Positions 42,307 to 52,424 of a DNA stretch of 64,000 nt are shown in pieces. The stretch is from positions 1,286,884 through 1,350,883 of the forward strand of contig NW_020953950.1 in the NCBI RefSeq assembly GCF_900497805.2. Reading direction: 5' to 3'. The translations under genes were made by a program, and so were the position numbers. Position 1 is the first letter of the stretch; each line of letters begins with the position of its first letter. This stretch comes from Vombatus ursinus. Lineage: Eukaryota; Chordata; Mammalia; Diprotodontia; Vombatidae. The notes below the pieces were generated by a model. It did not search any database. It was not told the DNA's origin and saw only the letters and a list, made by a program, of their open reading frames with translations.

Positions 42307-42521
42307 GGGGAAGCTAAGTGGTGAAGTGAACAGAATTCAGAGCTGGGAACTCATCTTCCTGAGTTCAAATCTGGCCTGAGACCCTGGGCAAGTCACTTTA
42401 CCCTATTTGCCTCAGTTTCCTCATCTGTAAGATGATCTGGAGAAGGAAATGGCAAACCGCTCCAGTATCTTTGCCAAGAAAACCCCAAAAGGCATCATGA
42501 AGAGTCTGATATGATTGAACA
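42307..42521 (+). mobile_element. MAR1-type tRNA-RTE SINE
   Basis: 'ctgagttcaaatctggcctg', 'tggagaaggaaatggcaaac', 'gatatgattgaacaa'. Flanks 'ccctggagatca' and 'ccttggagatta' form an imperfect target duplication. A small piece of the core is missing. Confidence 0.93.
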
Positions 42522-42541
42522 ACCTTGGAGATTATGTAGTC

Positions 42542-42721
42542 CAGGGGTTCAAAAATTAAAAAAAAATTATAATTATATTTTAATATAATTGATTTCTTTT
42601 GTAATCCTTTATATTTTCTTTTATAGATTTAAAATTATGATCCTAAGACAAGATCCCAGGCTTTACTAGGTTGTCAAAGGGGTCCATCACACATACATAC
42701 ACATATCCTTAAGAACCTCTG
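42542..42721. mobile_element. Non-autonomous hAT element with target duplication
   Basis: 'caggggttcaaaaat...' and '...ccttaagaacctctg' ends, 'tttgtaatcctttatatttt' inside. Duplicated 8 bp 'atgtagtc'/'atctagtc' (42,534-42,541 and 42,722-42,729). Confidence 0.92.
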
Positions 42722-42950
42722 ATCTAGTCAAACTGCTCATTTAACAGATAAAGACCTTGAGGCTCAAAGAGGGGAAAGGACCTGACCAAGGTCACACAGT
42801 TTCTCAGAGTCCAAACCCAGGACACTTTCTACTGAGCTGGGCTGCCTTTCACTGGAGGAAATGAGAAGGGAGGGAAGAAGAGAAAGGAAAAGAGAAAGAA
42901 TGGGGAGGAAGGCAGAAAAAGAGAGCTCCAAATCCAGACCTCTACCTCCC

Positions 42951-43640
42951 ACACTGCCTCATTCATTGCCTGCAAGTCAGGAGACCCGGATTTAATCCTG
43001 CCCTTACGCTTGCCAGACTCAACTTAAATCAACTCTGATTTCTGGTTTCCTCACCAGGAAAATGGGGATATTAATACCTGGGTTGCCTACCTCACAGTCA
43101 TCAGGAAAAATACCTTGTAAACTAAATTGCTATATAAATATGATCATGGATTATGAGAACATGGATGTAAACCTGGAAGAGGCCTTAGGAGTTGGCTTGT
43201 CCAATCCTTGTATTGCAGAGACGAATAAACTGGGGCCCCGAGAGGTTAGTAATGTGCTGTTTACCCAGACAGCTAGGTGGTGCTGTGCCTGAGCACTGGG
43301 CTTGAAGTTAGGAGGACTTGAGTTCAAATCCTGCCTCAGACACTTGTATGATTGTGGCCAAGTCATTTGCTCCTTTCTCTACCTCAGTTTCCTCATCTGT
43401 AAAAATGGAGATAATAACAGCACCTACCTTCCTTAGCTGTTGTGAGGATCAAATGTGATATTTGTAAAGCACGAGCACAGTGCCTGTAACATAGTAGGTG
43501 CTTCATAAATAAATGTTTGTCCCTTCCTTCCTCCCCGCCCCCACCTCTCTGGGACTCCATTTCTTCTCCTATGAAATGAAAGGGCTAAACCAGGTGATAT
43601 CTCTGAAGTTTCCTCCAGCTCTTAAATCTATGATCCTGTG
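42951..43640. mobile_element. MIR, MIR3 and one full THER-type SINE
   Basis: Plus MIR at about 42,965-43,150, minus MIR3 at about 43,155-43,255, full-length plus THER-type SINE at 43,268-43,525 ('cagctaggtggtgctgtgcc' to 'aacatagtaggtgcttcata') and a MIR3 3' half to 43,640 ('tttcctccagctcttaaatc'). Confidence 0.82.
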
Positions 43641-44060
43641 ATTCTGGCCAGGGAAGGATCTTAATGATGGAGCCCAGTGCCTGCTCCCTGGGCTCCTCGG
43701 CCCAACCTTTGTATTTCAATCATAGAATACTCACAAGGAGGAGGTCCGAAGAGGCTGAGCCTCCCCCCCATTCATGGGTTGGCACATTCTCCACTTCCTG
43801 CTGTGGGCTGCTGGGGAAAGGAGAGTTTGCTGAGCTGTTGCTCAGAATGCCAGGCCTGCCTGCCCCCAGATAAAAGTGGCTCCAGGAAAGCTGCGGGCTG
43901 ATTGAGGATGAGGATCAGCTGTTTTCCATTTCCCGGGAGGGAGGTGGAGAGGATGTGGGCTTCGGGCAGGAGTGAGGGAGGGCGGAGCTGAGGTTGCCTG
44001 TATAAGGAGGAATTTCCCGTCAGTGAGGTTAGCTCCCTCTGGGACCCTGTGAGTCAAGAC
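43641..44060. other. Single-copy, GC-richer sequence
   Basis: No repeat recognised. Open frames on both strands (to about 75 codons) show no known protein. 'ataaaag' (43,871) and 'ataagg' near 44,003 could be taken as TATA-like boxes, but nothing downstream supports a gene. Confidence 0.4.
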
Positions 44061-44618
44061 AGTATCAGGGACGTGGAAAGAGCCCTGCCTGAACTTAGTG
44101 TCGGGAGATGAGTTCAGATCTTGCCTTCGGTACCGGCTTCGTGACGATGGGCAAGTTACTCATTTTATTTATGCCCCAGTTCTCCCATCTGCTTCTATGG
44201 CCAGCCTCCGCATTCCAACCAACCACTGGCCAGCATTTGAAGCCTGTTATAGTGGCTAGAGGGCTGGACTTGGAGCTGGGAAGATGTAAGTTCAAATCCT
44301 GTTCCATTCCCAAGTCTCATGACCCTGGTCAAGTCACTTATACTGAGTCTCAGTTTTCTTGTCTACAGCTCTCTCAGTCCAGCCTCCAGTCACACCATAA
44401 AATCATGGTGTTGTGGACAGACCTCTGTACTTTGGGTCAGGAAGACCTGGGTTCAAGTCTGACCCTTGGGGAAGATGCTGTATCTCTCTGAGCTTCAGTT
44501 TCCCTATCTGTAAAATAACAGTAGCACCTAGATTCTTGTGAGGTTACGAGGAAATAACGTATATAGAGTACTTTGTAAACTTTGAAGCTTTATAAAAATG
44601 CTAACAGTTTCTTGCAAA
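44061..44618 (+). mobile_element. MIR and THER SINEs
   Basis: Decayed MIR at about 44,065-44,190, MIR at about 44,245-44,370, and a near-complete copy at 44,400-44,610 ('gaagacctgggttcaagtct', 'tgtgaggttacgaggaaata'). Confidence 0.78.
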
Positions 44619-44854
44619 GAGTGCTAAGTGGCGCAGTAAATAGTGTTGGGCCTGAAGTCAGGGAAGACCCAAGTTCAAATCTAACCTCAGTCTAGCTGTG
44701 TGACCTTGGGCAAGTCACTTAACTCTATTTATCTTTGTTTTCTTATCTGAAAAATGAACTGGAGAAGGAAATGACAAAGCACTCCATTATCTTTTTTGCC
44801 AAGAAAATCCCAAACGGGGTCGGAAAAGAGTTGGACATAACTGAACAACAACAA
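44619..44854 (+). mobile_element. MAR1-type tRNA-RTE SINE
   Basis: 'gtgctaagtggcgcagtaaa', 'gggcaagtcacttaactcta', 'ggagaaggaaatgacaaagc', ending 'ataactgaacaacaacaa'. Confidence 0.95.
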
Positions 44855-44879
44855 TCCCTGCAAAATGGAGATAAGAATG

Positions 44880-45060
44880 CTTCAACAAACACTGCTGACC
44901 TACTGTGTACAAAGCTACCAGATAGTCTGGTAGGCCCTGTACACCTACAGCTAAAAATGGGACAGTGCCTACCCTCATGGAACTTACATTCTGTTGGGAG
45001 TGTACAAACAGACAGTGATTTCAGCAGGGAGACAGCACCAGCTGTCGGGGTACCAGGAAA
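44880..45060 (-). mobile_element. L2 LINE 3' end
   Basis: 'gacctactgtgtacaaagct', 'acagtgcctaccctcatgga', 'cttacattctgttgggagtg'. Confidence 0.78.
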
Positions 45061-45148
45061 GAGCTTCCCATATATGGAAATGGGAAAAAAATATATGTAT
45101 ACATATATATAATTACTAATCACTCCTCTTCTATTCTTCCTCTTTCTT

Positions 45149-45294
45149 GTTTTTGTTTTTGTTTTTGTTTTTTTTTGGCTAGGCATTGGGGTTAAGTGAC
45201 TTACCCAGGGTCACACAGTTAGTGATTGTCGAGTGTCTGAGGCTAGATTTGAACTCAGGTCCTCCTGACTCCAGGGCCAGTGCTCTATCCACTG
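45149..45294 (-). mobile_element. Young CORE-SINE
   Basis: (GTTTTT)n tail, 'ggctaggcattggggttaag', 'gaactcaggtcctcctgact'; the last bases of the head are lost. Perfect 13-bp duplication 'cctctttcttgtt' (45,139-45,151 and 45,304-45,316). Confidence 0.95.
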
Positions 45295-45374
45295 TGGCCC
45301 TCTCCTCTTTCTTGTTGACTTCTCCTTGTCTTTTTCCTCTTCCATCTCTTCTTCTTCACTATCTGTACCTTAGA

Positions 45375-45660
45375 CCTGCTAATGGGTCATACAATTATAT
45401 AATTCAAATCTGAGGGGACCTTAGAGGTAATCTAATCCAACTGGGGAAACTGAGGCCCAGAAAGGAGAGGTGATTTGCCCAAGATCACACATGTAGTAAA
45501 GTTTGAACCCAGATCCTCTGACTCCCAGTTCAGTACCCTTGCCTTATACTAATCAATCAATAAACATTTATTAAGCACCTACTACGTACCAGGCTACTAT
45601 GTACCTACTAAGTGCTATGGATTCAAGAAGGGGAAAAAGACAGTCCTTGTCCTCAAGGAA
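45375..45660 (-). mobile_element. MIR3 SINE followed by an L2 3' end
   Basis: MIR3 at about 45,390-45,545 ('gaaactgaggcccagaaagg'); L2 at 45,547-45,660 ('aacatttattaagcacctac', 'gacagtccttgtcctcaagg'). Confidence 0.85.
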
Positions 45661-46195
45661 TGCCCACCAGGGGTCTTCAGGTTTTGAGAGGCGCTACCCA
45701 CACATCAGAGCTCCCAAAAACCTTTACCCTGGGTGGGAGGTGAGATGGTGGTAATTAAGGTCCCTAAGAGTGCCAGGAGTCCAGGATTCTGTCACATAGT
45801 AGGTCAGCTCCTGAAGGCTTTCCCTGCAAACACAATGCAAGGAGACAACTGGGGAGAAGGCACTGGATTACTTCTTCTTTGTTGGGAAGGCATCCTCTTG
45901 TCTGTGTTGATTCGAATTCAGATGGGACAGAAATAAAGACCTCTGCTGTTTAAATTTCCTTCATTGAGAAAAATCTCATTTAAACCTTGGCGCAGGGCCC
46001 AAAGGCAGGTCTCAATAAACTTCCCGAGATGCGTTTAACCACGAGGGAAGCTCTGAGCTCGAGCTGGGGAGGGGTCTGAGAAGATTCAGCCGCTGTTCCA
46101 GGAGTCACTGCGTCCAATGGAGAAGGGGGAGGGGAGATGGGGGTGGGGCTGGACTCTGAGGCACCTTCAGCTGGAGAAGCATCTCTAACGCTGCC
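45661..46195. other. Single-copy sequence
   Basis: No repeat or gene recognised. Confidence 0.45.
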
Positions 46196-46575
46196 TCCTG
46201 GCTCTAATAATCTATGTTCTAAAGCTCCTCCCAGTTCTGACACTGTGTTCTAAGGGCCCTCCCAGCTCCGACATTCTGTGTTCTAAGGGCCGTCCCAGCT
46301 CTGCCATCTGTGTTCTAAGGCCCCTCTCAGCTCTGACATCCTGTGTTCTAAGGGCCCTCCCAGCTCCAACATCCTGTGTTCTAAGGGCCCTCCCTGCTCT
46401 GACATCTGTGTTCTAAGGGCCCTCCCAGCTCTGACATCCTGTGTTCTAAGGGCCCTCCCAGCTCTCACGTTCTCTGTTTTAAGGTCCCTCCCAGCTCTGA
46501 CATTCCATGTTCTAGGGCCCTCCCAGCTCCAACATCCTGTGTTCTAAGGTCCCTCCTAGCTCTGAAATTCCATGC
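46196..46575 (+). repeat. 33-bp minisatellite, array E
   Basis: About 11-12 units, among the most homogeneous of the five arrays ('gtgttctaagggccctccca' recurs with few changes). Same orientation as A to D. No MIR body seen just upstream. Confidence 0.95.
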
Positions 46576-46694
46576 TCCCCTGGGTCAACAACAGCTTGGA
46601 CCTCACCAAACACTCTTCTGTGCCTCTCTGGCTTGTTTCTTGTTACGTTGGATTGCATTTCTCTGCAGCTGATGGGGTTAAGTGACACAGAGGG

Positions 46695-47060
46695 TAAATA
46701 AAGCAATGCACTTGGAGCCAGGAAGGCCTGAGTTCAAATCCCTCCTTTAGACTCTTCCTAGCTGTGAGACCCTGGGCAGGACATTTAATCTCTCAGCCTC
46801 AGTTTTCTCATCTATAAAATAGGGATGACAATAGCACCTCCATCCTTGGGTCATTTTGTGGATCAAATGAGATAACACATAGATGGTGCTTTAAAGCACT
46901 ATATAATTGCTAGCAATGACTGTTATTATTTATACCTCATCTTCCTCTGAGACTGACTTCCAGCTCGTCAGGCACTGGATCCTATATAAACCTTCTAGCC
47001 CCAACAGCCGAGACAGCACATGGTAGGCCTTTAATCAATGTTTGTTGAATGAATGGAGTT
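46695..47060 (+). mobile_element. THER-type SINE followed by an L2 tail
   Basis: SINE at 46,695-46,930 ('gaaggcctgagttcaaatcc', 'ggatcaaatgagataacaca'); L2-like end at about 47,000-47,055 ('catggtaggcctttaatcaa'). Confidence 0.85.
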
Positions 47061-47559
47061 ATATTTAATACATCTGTAGGAAATTACTACTTTATTCTAC
47101 TGGGGGACAGAGAGGGGTCCACACTTGCAATGTCATTAGAATAGGACACTCACTCTCCTTCGGTGCAGATTTTCGTAGGATCCTAAACGTTAGAGACAAA
47201 AGAGTCTATCTAATCCAATACCCTTTTATAGAAGAGGAAACTGAGGATCAGGGAGGCCAAGTTACTTCCCAAGGTCACACAGGTAGTGAGCAGTAGAAAG
47301 AACCCTGGTTTGGGAATCAGAGTAATCGGGTTTGAATCCTACCACCTTTGAGGCTTATGACCTGTGTGACCTTAGACAAAACACTTCACCTCCCTGGCCT
47401 TCCCTTTCTACATTTATAAATCAATTTTATATAAATTTATATATATATTCATATATAAGTTTATATGAATTTGTAAATGAAGGAATCCCTTTGCAGCTCA
47501 GAAAGTATGATTCTCTGCTCCCCCAAACTGGAAGCTTCCTATTTTAATGAATTAGTCTT
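47061..47559. mobile_element. MIR relics and a TA-rich run
   Basis: Minus MIR at about 47,175-47,285 ('gaggaaactgaggatcaggg'), plus MIR at 47,287-47,420 ('tgacctgtgtgaccttagac') and a TATA/ATAA-rich run at about 47,415-47,465. Confidence 0.7.
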
Positions 47560-47714
47560 TTTTTTTTTTTTTTTTTGCTGAGGGCAATTGGAGTTCAGTG
47601 ACTTGCCCAGAGTTGCACAAACTAGTGAGTGTTGTGTGTCTGAGGCTGGATTTGAACTCAGGTCCTCCTGACTCCAGGACCAGTGCTCCATCCACTGTGC
47701 CACCTAGCTGCCTC
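47560..47714 (-). mobile_element. Young CORE-SINE
   Basis: T run, 'agggcaattggagttcagtg', ending 'gccacctagctgcc'. Duplicated 16 bp with one mismatch (47,544-47,559 and 47,715-47,730). Confidence 0.95.
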
Positions 47715-47730
47715 TTAATGAATTATTCTT

Positions 47731-48511
47731 GCTGAGTAGTCACTTAGCTGTTATTTCTCTGCTGTAGAAGATCTTCAAGCTGTATCGCTCCCATCTAAAT
47801 CTGACATCCTGAGACAAAAGGGCCCATTGCTCCACCTTAGTTATGGCTCTGCCCTATGCATCGAATTTCAGTTCAATTCAGCAGATGGCTATAGATCACC
47901 ACGACTTGTGCTTTTAAAACAGAATCTGATTTGCACAAATCCAAAGGGCATACATCTTGCCAGGTCTGGGTGCATTGTGTGAGGAGAGGTCCACCTGCAG
48001 GCCAGTGGGGCAGCACCGGGGACTGAGGCAGAAATGTCTTTTTTGTGAAATGGACTTTAAAGGCTTATTAATGGAAGCATGAAAGGCGCCAATTACAAAG
48101 AAAATAGCTTCCCTTTAGAGAATGATCTGACGCTGGTTCTCTGGGGAGACTGAATATTCAATGGGGGAAGAAAAAGAAAAGTCCATTAAAAGCAGCCCCT
48201 CCCCCTTTAACCAGCAGAAAGTGATTTCCATTTTTAGTGGTTTAGCCTTCCACGTCTGTCAAGGCTGCCCTGCCTTAGTTCTTTGCAGGCTCTGGGGAAG
48301 CTGAGGCAAAGAGAATCCAGCTGGTTGGGGATTTGGGTTAGAGACTCATTTCTAGGAAATAGATTGGCATTTTAAAGCAAAATTATTACTGTAAAAAAAT
48401 GTAATGCTTCCCTTCCAAAGGCAGCGTTAGGTGGAAAGGCGGGAAGCATTTTTGGAAAGGAGTACACACTCTGGGTGTGTGTGTCTGTGTGTATAGGTTG
48501 AGGAGTTTAAT
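47731..48511. other. Single-copy block, possible conserved non-coding sequence
   Basis: No repeat or gene over nearly 0.8 kb. 48,050-48,430 is rich in short AT motifs ('cttattaatgg', 'ccaattacaaag', 'tccattaaaagc') separated by GC-richer sequence. Confidence 0.45.
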
Positions 48512-48774
48512 GACAATAATGATGATGATCAGAGCTAATATTATCTAGTGCCTCCTATGTGGCAGGCACTTTACAAAACACTTTACAAATATTAATCTCA
48601 TTTGATTTTACAACAATCCTGGGAGGTAAGGGCTGATACTACTCCCACTTTACAGAAGTTGAAACTGAGGCAAACAGGGATTAAATGACTTGCCCAGGTT
48701 CATACAGTTAGTACGTATCTAAGGCTGGATTTGAACTCAGATCTTCCTGATTCCAGGCCTAGTGCTCTATCCAA
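48512..48774 (-). mobile_element. THER/MIR-type SINE, full length
   Basis: 'acaaaacactttacaaatat', 'gttgaaactgaggcaaacag', 'gaactcagatcttcctgatt'. Confidence 0.92.
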
Positions 48775-49114
48775 CCAAAAGGTTGTGCGAAAAGGGCTGG
48801 ATTTGAAACCAGGAGACCTGGGTTCAAAATTTAGCTTTGCAGTTTATTTCTGGTATGATGCTCATGGTCTATGGAGATGGGGAATTCACTCTCTTCCTCA
48901 GCCAAGAAAGGGCATTGCTTAGTGAAAGCAGATTCCTAAGTCCATGGCTTGGCCCAGTGGAAGGAACACTGAATTTGAACTCCAAGGACCTGGACTGAGG
49001 AATGTCTTCTGACTCTTAATGCCTGTGATCTTGGGCAAGTCAATGACCTTCTGTAGGTCCTTTTCTCCCTCTGTAAAATGAGGAAGTTGGATTAGGTGAT
49101 CCTTAAGGTCCCTT
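48775..49114 (+). mobile_element. MIR3 relics
   Basis: Decayed MIR3 at about 48,785-48,870 and a better one at 48,940-49,114 ('cttgggcaagtcaatgacct'), interrupted by the MAR1 that follows and ending at about 49,405. Confidence 0.72.
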
Positions 49115-49366
49115 TAGCTAGGTGATATAGTGTATAGAGTACTAGGTTTGGAGTCAGGAAGACTCATCTCCCTGAGTTCAAATCCTGCCTCAGACGCTCA
49201 CTAGCTGTGTGACCCTGGGCAAGTCACTTAATCCTGTTTGCCTCAGTTTCCTTACCTGTACAATGAGCTGGAGAAGAAAATGGCAAACTATTCCAGTGTC
49301 TCTGCCAAGAAAACCCCAAATGGGGTCCTGAAGAGTCAGACTTGACTGAAAAAGACTGAACACCAA
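49115..49366 (+). mobile_element. MAR1-type tRNA-RTE SINE, full length
   Basis: 'tagctaggtgatatagtgta', 'gggcaagtcacttaatcctg', 'caaatggggtcctgaagagt'. Duplicated 'taaggtccctt'/'taaggttcctt' (49,104-49,114 and 49,367-49,377) in a MIR3 tail. Confidence 0.95.
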
Positions 49367-49800
49367 TAAGGTTCCTTCCCGCTCTAACATTCTGTGATGC
49401 TGGGATCTAAGTCCTAGCTTAGACACTCATTACTGGTAGTTGGACAGAGGGTTTTGGAAGAAAAAAGAGGCTGAGGTGAGGGGGTCGGGGTGGGGAGCGT
49501 GTTCCAGGCATGGCAACCACCAGAGCAAAGTTATGGAGATGGTAGATGGCATGCTGTGCATGGAGAATAGAGAGAAGTCCGGGGGGGGGGGGGGGCTGGC
49601 CCAGAGAGCACAAAAAAGGGTGTAATGTAGAAGGCTGGAGTGATCACAGACTTTCTCTTGCACTTCTCTGAGCCTCAGTTTACTCAGTGGTAAAATGGAT
49701 ATAAGGGAATTGCATGGCATACCTCACAGGGATGTTGTGAAAAAAAACTTTTTTAAGGCATTGAGGGCTATAGAAATGGGAGCTTTTATCCTGGGAAGGT
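49367..49800. mobile_element. MIR3 tail, L2-like minus fragment and MIR
   Basis: MIR3 tail to about 49,405; L2-like sequence at about 49,415-49,570 ('cgtgttccaggcatggcaac'); a 14-G homopolymer at about 49,580; plus MIR at about 49,660-49,790. Confidence 0.6.
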
Positions 49801-50404
49801 CCCTGATGGGACTGGGAAGGATGTGGGTTATAGGAAGCTGAAATGCTGCTGAATTTCATTGTTTGTTAAGGAAATTCCCCGACAACCAAGGGTTTGTCCG
49901 CCATTTTGTGCATTGTTCCCGTTGGGCTCAATTTAACTGTCATTTCTAGAATAAAGCCCTCTTAGAGAATGCCAGCATCCTGGACAAACCACTTACCAGT
50001 GAGTCAATAAAAGTCCAGGGAGAGACAGTGATTTCAGAGCCCTGTTTAAGGAGCTCATTACTGACATGTAAATGTGCTGGCATCGTTGGCCTCCGAATGT
50101 AAATGATTCCCATCAGACCTCCCAGCAGGCATTCCTTAGGAAATTTCCTTAATCGACATCTTAGCCCCTGCTCCAGCTAAAAACCATGGAGGGAGCCCAG
50201 GGGAGTCATTCACCCTTTGGCTGGGGAAGCATTCTTCCTTCTGCTCTTGGGCCCCGGGCTTAGGACCCTAGAAAATGTTATCTAGCGATGTGAGCTGAGG
50301 ACAAGGTTCATGGGGAGGGACCTCAGCTCGAGTCAGGGCAGCCCAAAAGGACTTTAGGCTGCTCAAAGGGAGGCGCCATCTAGAATAAGGAAGGTGATGC
50401 TTCA
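49801..50404. other. Single-copy block, possible conserved non-coding sequence
   Basis: No repeat or gene. 49,860-50,200 has a texture typical of conserved enhancers ('catgtaaatgtgctggcatc', 'gaatgtaaatgattcccatc', 'aatttccttaatcgacatct'). Confidence 0.45.
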
Positions 50405-50712
50405 TCATACAAAGGCAGCTAGGTGTCACAATGCACACAGTGCTGGCTATGGGGTCAGGAAGACCTGAGTTTAAATCCTGCCTCAGACACTAACTAGCTG
50501 TGTGACCCTGGCAAGTCCCTTAAGCTCTGTCTGCCTCATTTAGTTATGTGACCCTAGGCAAGTCACTTAACCCCTCTTGGCCTTAGTTTCCTCTTCTGTA
50601 AAATGGGAATAATCATAGTACCCTACTCCCAGGGTTGTAAGGATCAAATGAGATAACATGTTAAGTGCTTTGCAAACCTTAAAGTGTCATATAAGTGATA
50701 GTGATCATTACC
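50405..50712 (+). mobile_element. CORE-SINE with a duplicated core, or two fused SINEs
   Basis: Head 'ggcagctaggtgtcacaatg' and 'tgtgtgaccctggcaagtcc' are followed by a second core 'tatgtgaccctaggcaagtc' about 50 bases later, then a THER-type 3' half ('gggttgtaaggatcaaatga'). Confidence 0.85.
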
Positions 50713-50749
50713 ACCATCTTCATCATCATTATATAATAATAATAATCAT

Positions 50750-50994
50750 TTTTGTTGTAGTTCAGTTGTTTTAGTTGTGTCCTCTTTGTGACCCCATTTG
50801 GGGTTTTCTTGGCAGAGATACTGGAGTGGTTTGGCATTTCCTTCTCCTGCTCATTTGACAGATGAGGAAACTGAGGCAAACAGGGTGAAGTGACTTGCCC
50901 AGGGTCACACAGCTAGTAAGTGTCTGAGGCTGGATTTGAACCAAGGTCCTGACTCTAAGCCTGGCACTCTATCCACTGCACCATCTACCTGCTC
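50750..50994 (-). mobile_element. MAR1-type tRNA-RTE SINE, full length
   Basis: 'gttgtagttcagttgtttta', 'ggcagagatactggagtggt', 'cctggcactctatccactgc'. Inserted in an (ATA)n-rich stretch. Confidence 0.95.
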
Positions 50995-51354
50995 TAATAA
51001 TAGTTATTATTACTGTTGTTGTTGTTGTTATTTTTCTGCCCTGGTCAGACTACATTGGAGGATAGATTTTTAGACTCCACGAAACCACTGAGATTATGTA
51101 GTACAACCCACTCAGAGAACCTTCTTGAGAGAAGGGGCTGGGCTGCTGCAGATAGCATCCTTGGGAGGCGAGAAATCTTCTGACATGCATGTGGAGACAC
51201 CTGAAATGGCACTTACGTGATAATTATCAGACCAATTACAGACACAGTAAAGTTTAAGTGGTGGGGGCCATGTTCAGCTGGTCCGGAGATTTAAAGCAGG
51301 TGTGTTGGGGGGATGAGAAGGAAAAGGGGTGGGTGCTGCCCAAGGGCCAAACAA
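50995..51354. other. Single-copy sequence
   Basis: A (TTG)n run near 51,015; about 51,036-51,065 faintly resembles L3/CR1 ('gccctggtcagactacattg'). The rest is unassigned. Confidence 0.45.
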
Positions 51355-51790
51355 AATGCTCCAGGTAAGCATGTACCTAGGTGTGTTATCTGCACACCTG
51401 TGTGTGATACATGTGTGTGCACATGCTCCAGGCAAGCATTGCCCAGGTGTATATCTGCACATCTGTGTGTGATACATGCATATACACATGATCTAGGCAA
51501 TCATGTGCCCAGGTGTATTATCTGCACACATGCGCGATACATGTATGTACACATGATCCAGGCAATGCACCCAGGTGTACTATCTGCACACGTGTGTGAT
51601 ACATGTATGCATACATGATCCAGGTAAGCATTGCCCAGGTGTATTATCTGCACACATGTGTGATACATGTGTATGTACACATGCTCCAAGGAAGCACGTG
51701 CCTGAGTGTGTATCTGCACAGCCATGCAATACATGTGTGTACACATGTTCCACCTGTATGTGAAACATGCATGTGTACACATGGTCACAC
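51355..51790. repeat. ~65-bp minisatellite
   Basis: Six to seven imperfect copies, 62-67 bp each, starting near 51,360, 51,426, 51,491, 51,556, 51,618, 51,684 and 51,748. Each has 'ctccaggcaagcat'-like, 'ggtgtattatctgcacac' and 'gtgatacatgtg' parts. It is rich in CA/TG alternation. Spurious Cys/His-rich frames appear on both strands. Confidence 0.95.
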
Positions 51791-52247
51791 ACGTACATAG
51801 TGGCACGTAAGCTTCTTCTATTCTTTGGAATACAACATGCAGAGGCTGACGGTCTCCTCTAATCCTTCCTGAGATCCTTCTGACAGATTGCTTGGTGGGA
51901 TACAGGCATTAGCCTGTTTAGTGAGCCAGTTATAATCCTCCAGATAAGAGGAGCCATTCCTAACGGGTTCTGAAATACTTGTACGTGCAGAAAGAAAAGC
52001 AAAAAGAATAAGGGGGCATCAGCAGCCTTCTGTGCTTTCTGGATTTCTTTTTTTTTTTTTGAGGGGCAAAAGAATAATGTGTGGGTGGTGGTCTTAGCAG
52101 ATTTGGGGGCACTTTCCAGGAAATGCCCATGTCACTTAGGTCCAGTGACTTTTATCCCAGGGTATTGATACTTTGGGATTGCTGTCAATGGTCTTGAGGG
52201 CAGCAGATCTGAGGGATCTTTGTAGAACAAGGGTTAGATGCCAGGAA
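51791..52247. other. Single-copy sequence
   Basis: No repeat or gene recognised. Confidence 0.45.
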
Positions 52248-52424
52248 GTTGTTGTTTAGCTATTTCAGTTGTGTCTGACTCTTTGTGACTCCATCGAGGG
52301 TTTTCTTGGCAAAGATTCTAGAATAGTTTGCCATTTCCTTCTCCAGATCATTTTACAGATGAGGAAACTGAGGCAAACAGGATGAAGTGACTTGCTCAGG
52401 ATCACACAGCTAGTAAGTGTCTGA
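52248..52424 (-). mobile_element. MAR1-type tRNA-RTE SINE, head truncated
   Basis: 'gttgttgtttagctatttca', 'gggttttcttggcaaagatt', ends at 'agtaagtgtctgag', where a plus-strand SINE begins. Confidence 0.92.

Larger units (their letters stand above)
42266..42950 (-). mobile_element. MIR3 SINE broken by two insertions
   Basis: Pieces at 42,268-42,306, 42,522-42,541 and 42,722-42,835 ('aacagataaagaccttgagg', 'gacctgaccaaggtcacaca') read as one reverse MIR3 once the MAR1 and the hAT element between them are removed. 42,840-42,950 is GA-rich and unassigned. Confidence 0.78.

Noticed and set aside
43860-44010. TATA-like boxes with GC-rich flanks as a promoter
   Set aside because: No CpG island, no downstream exon and no initiator context; such boxes occur by chance at this density.
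51274-51806. Cys/His-rich frames that could be mistaken for zinc fingers
   Set aside because: Period matches the ~65-bp minisatellite; spacing of Cys and His does not fit a zinc-finger pattern and changes frame between copies.
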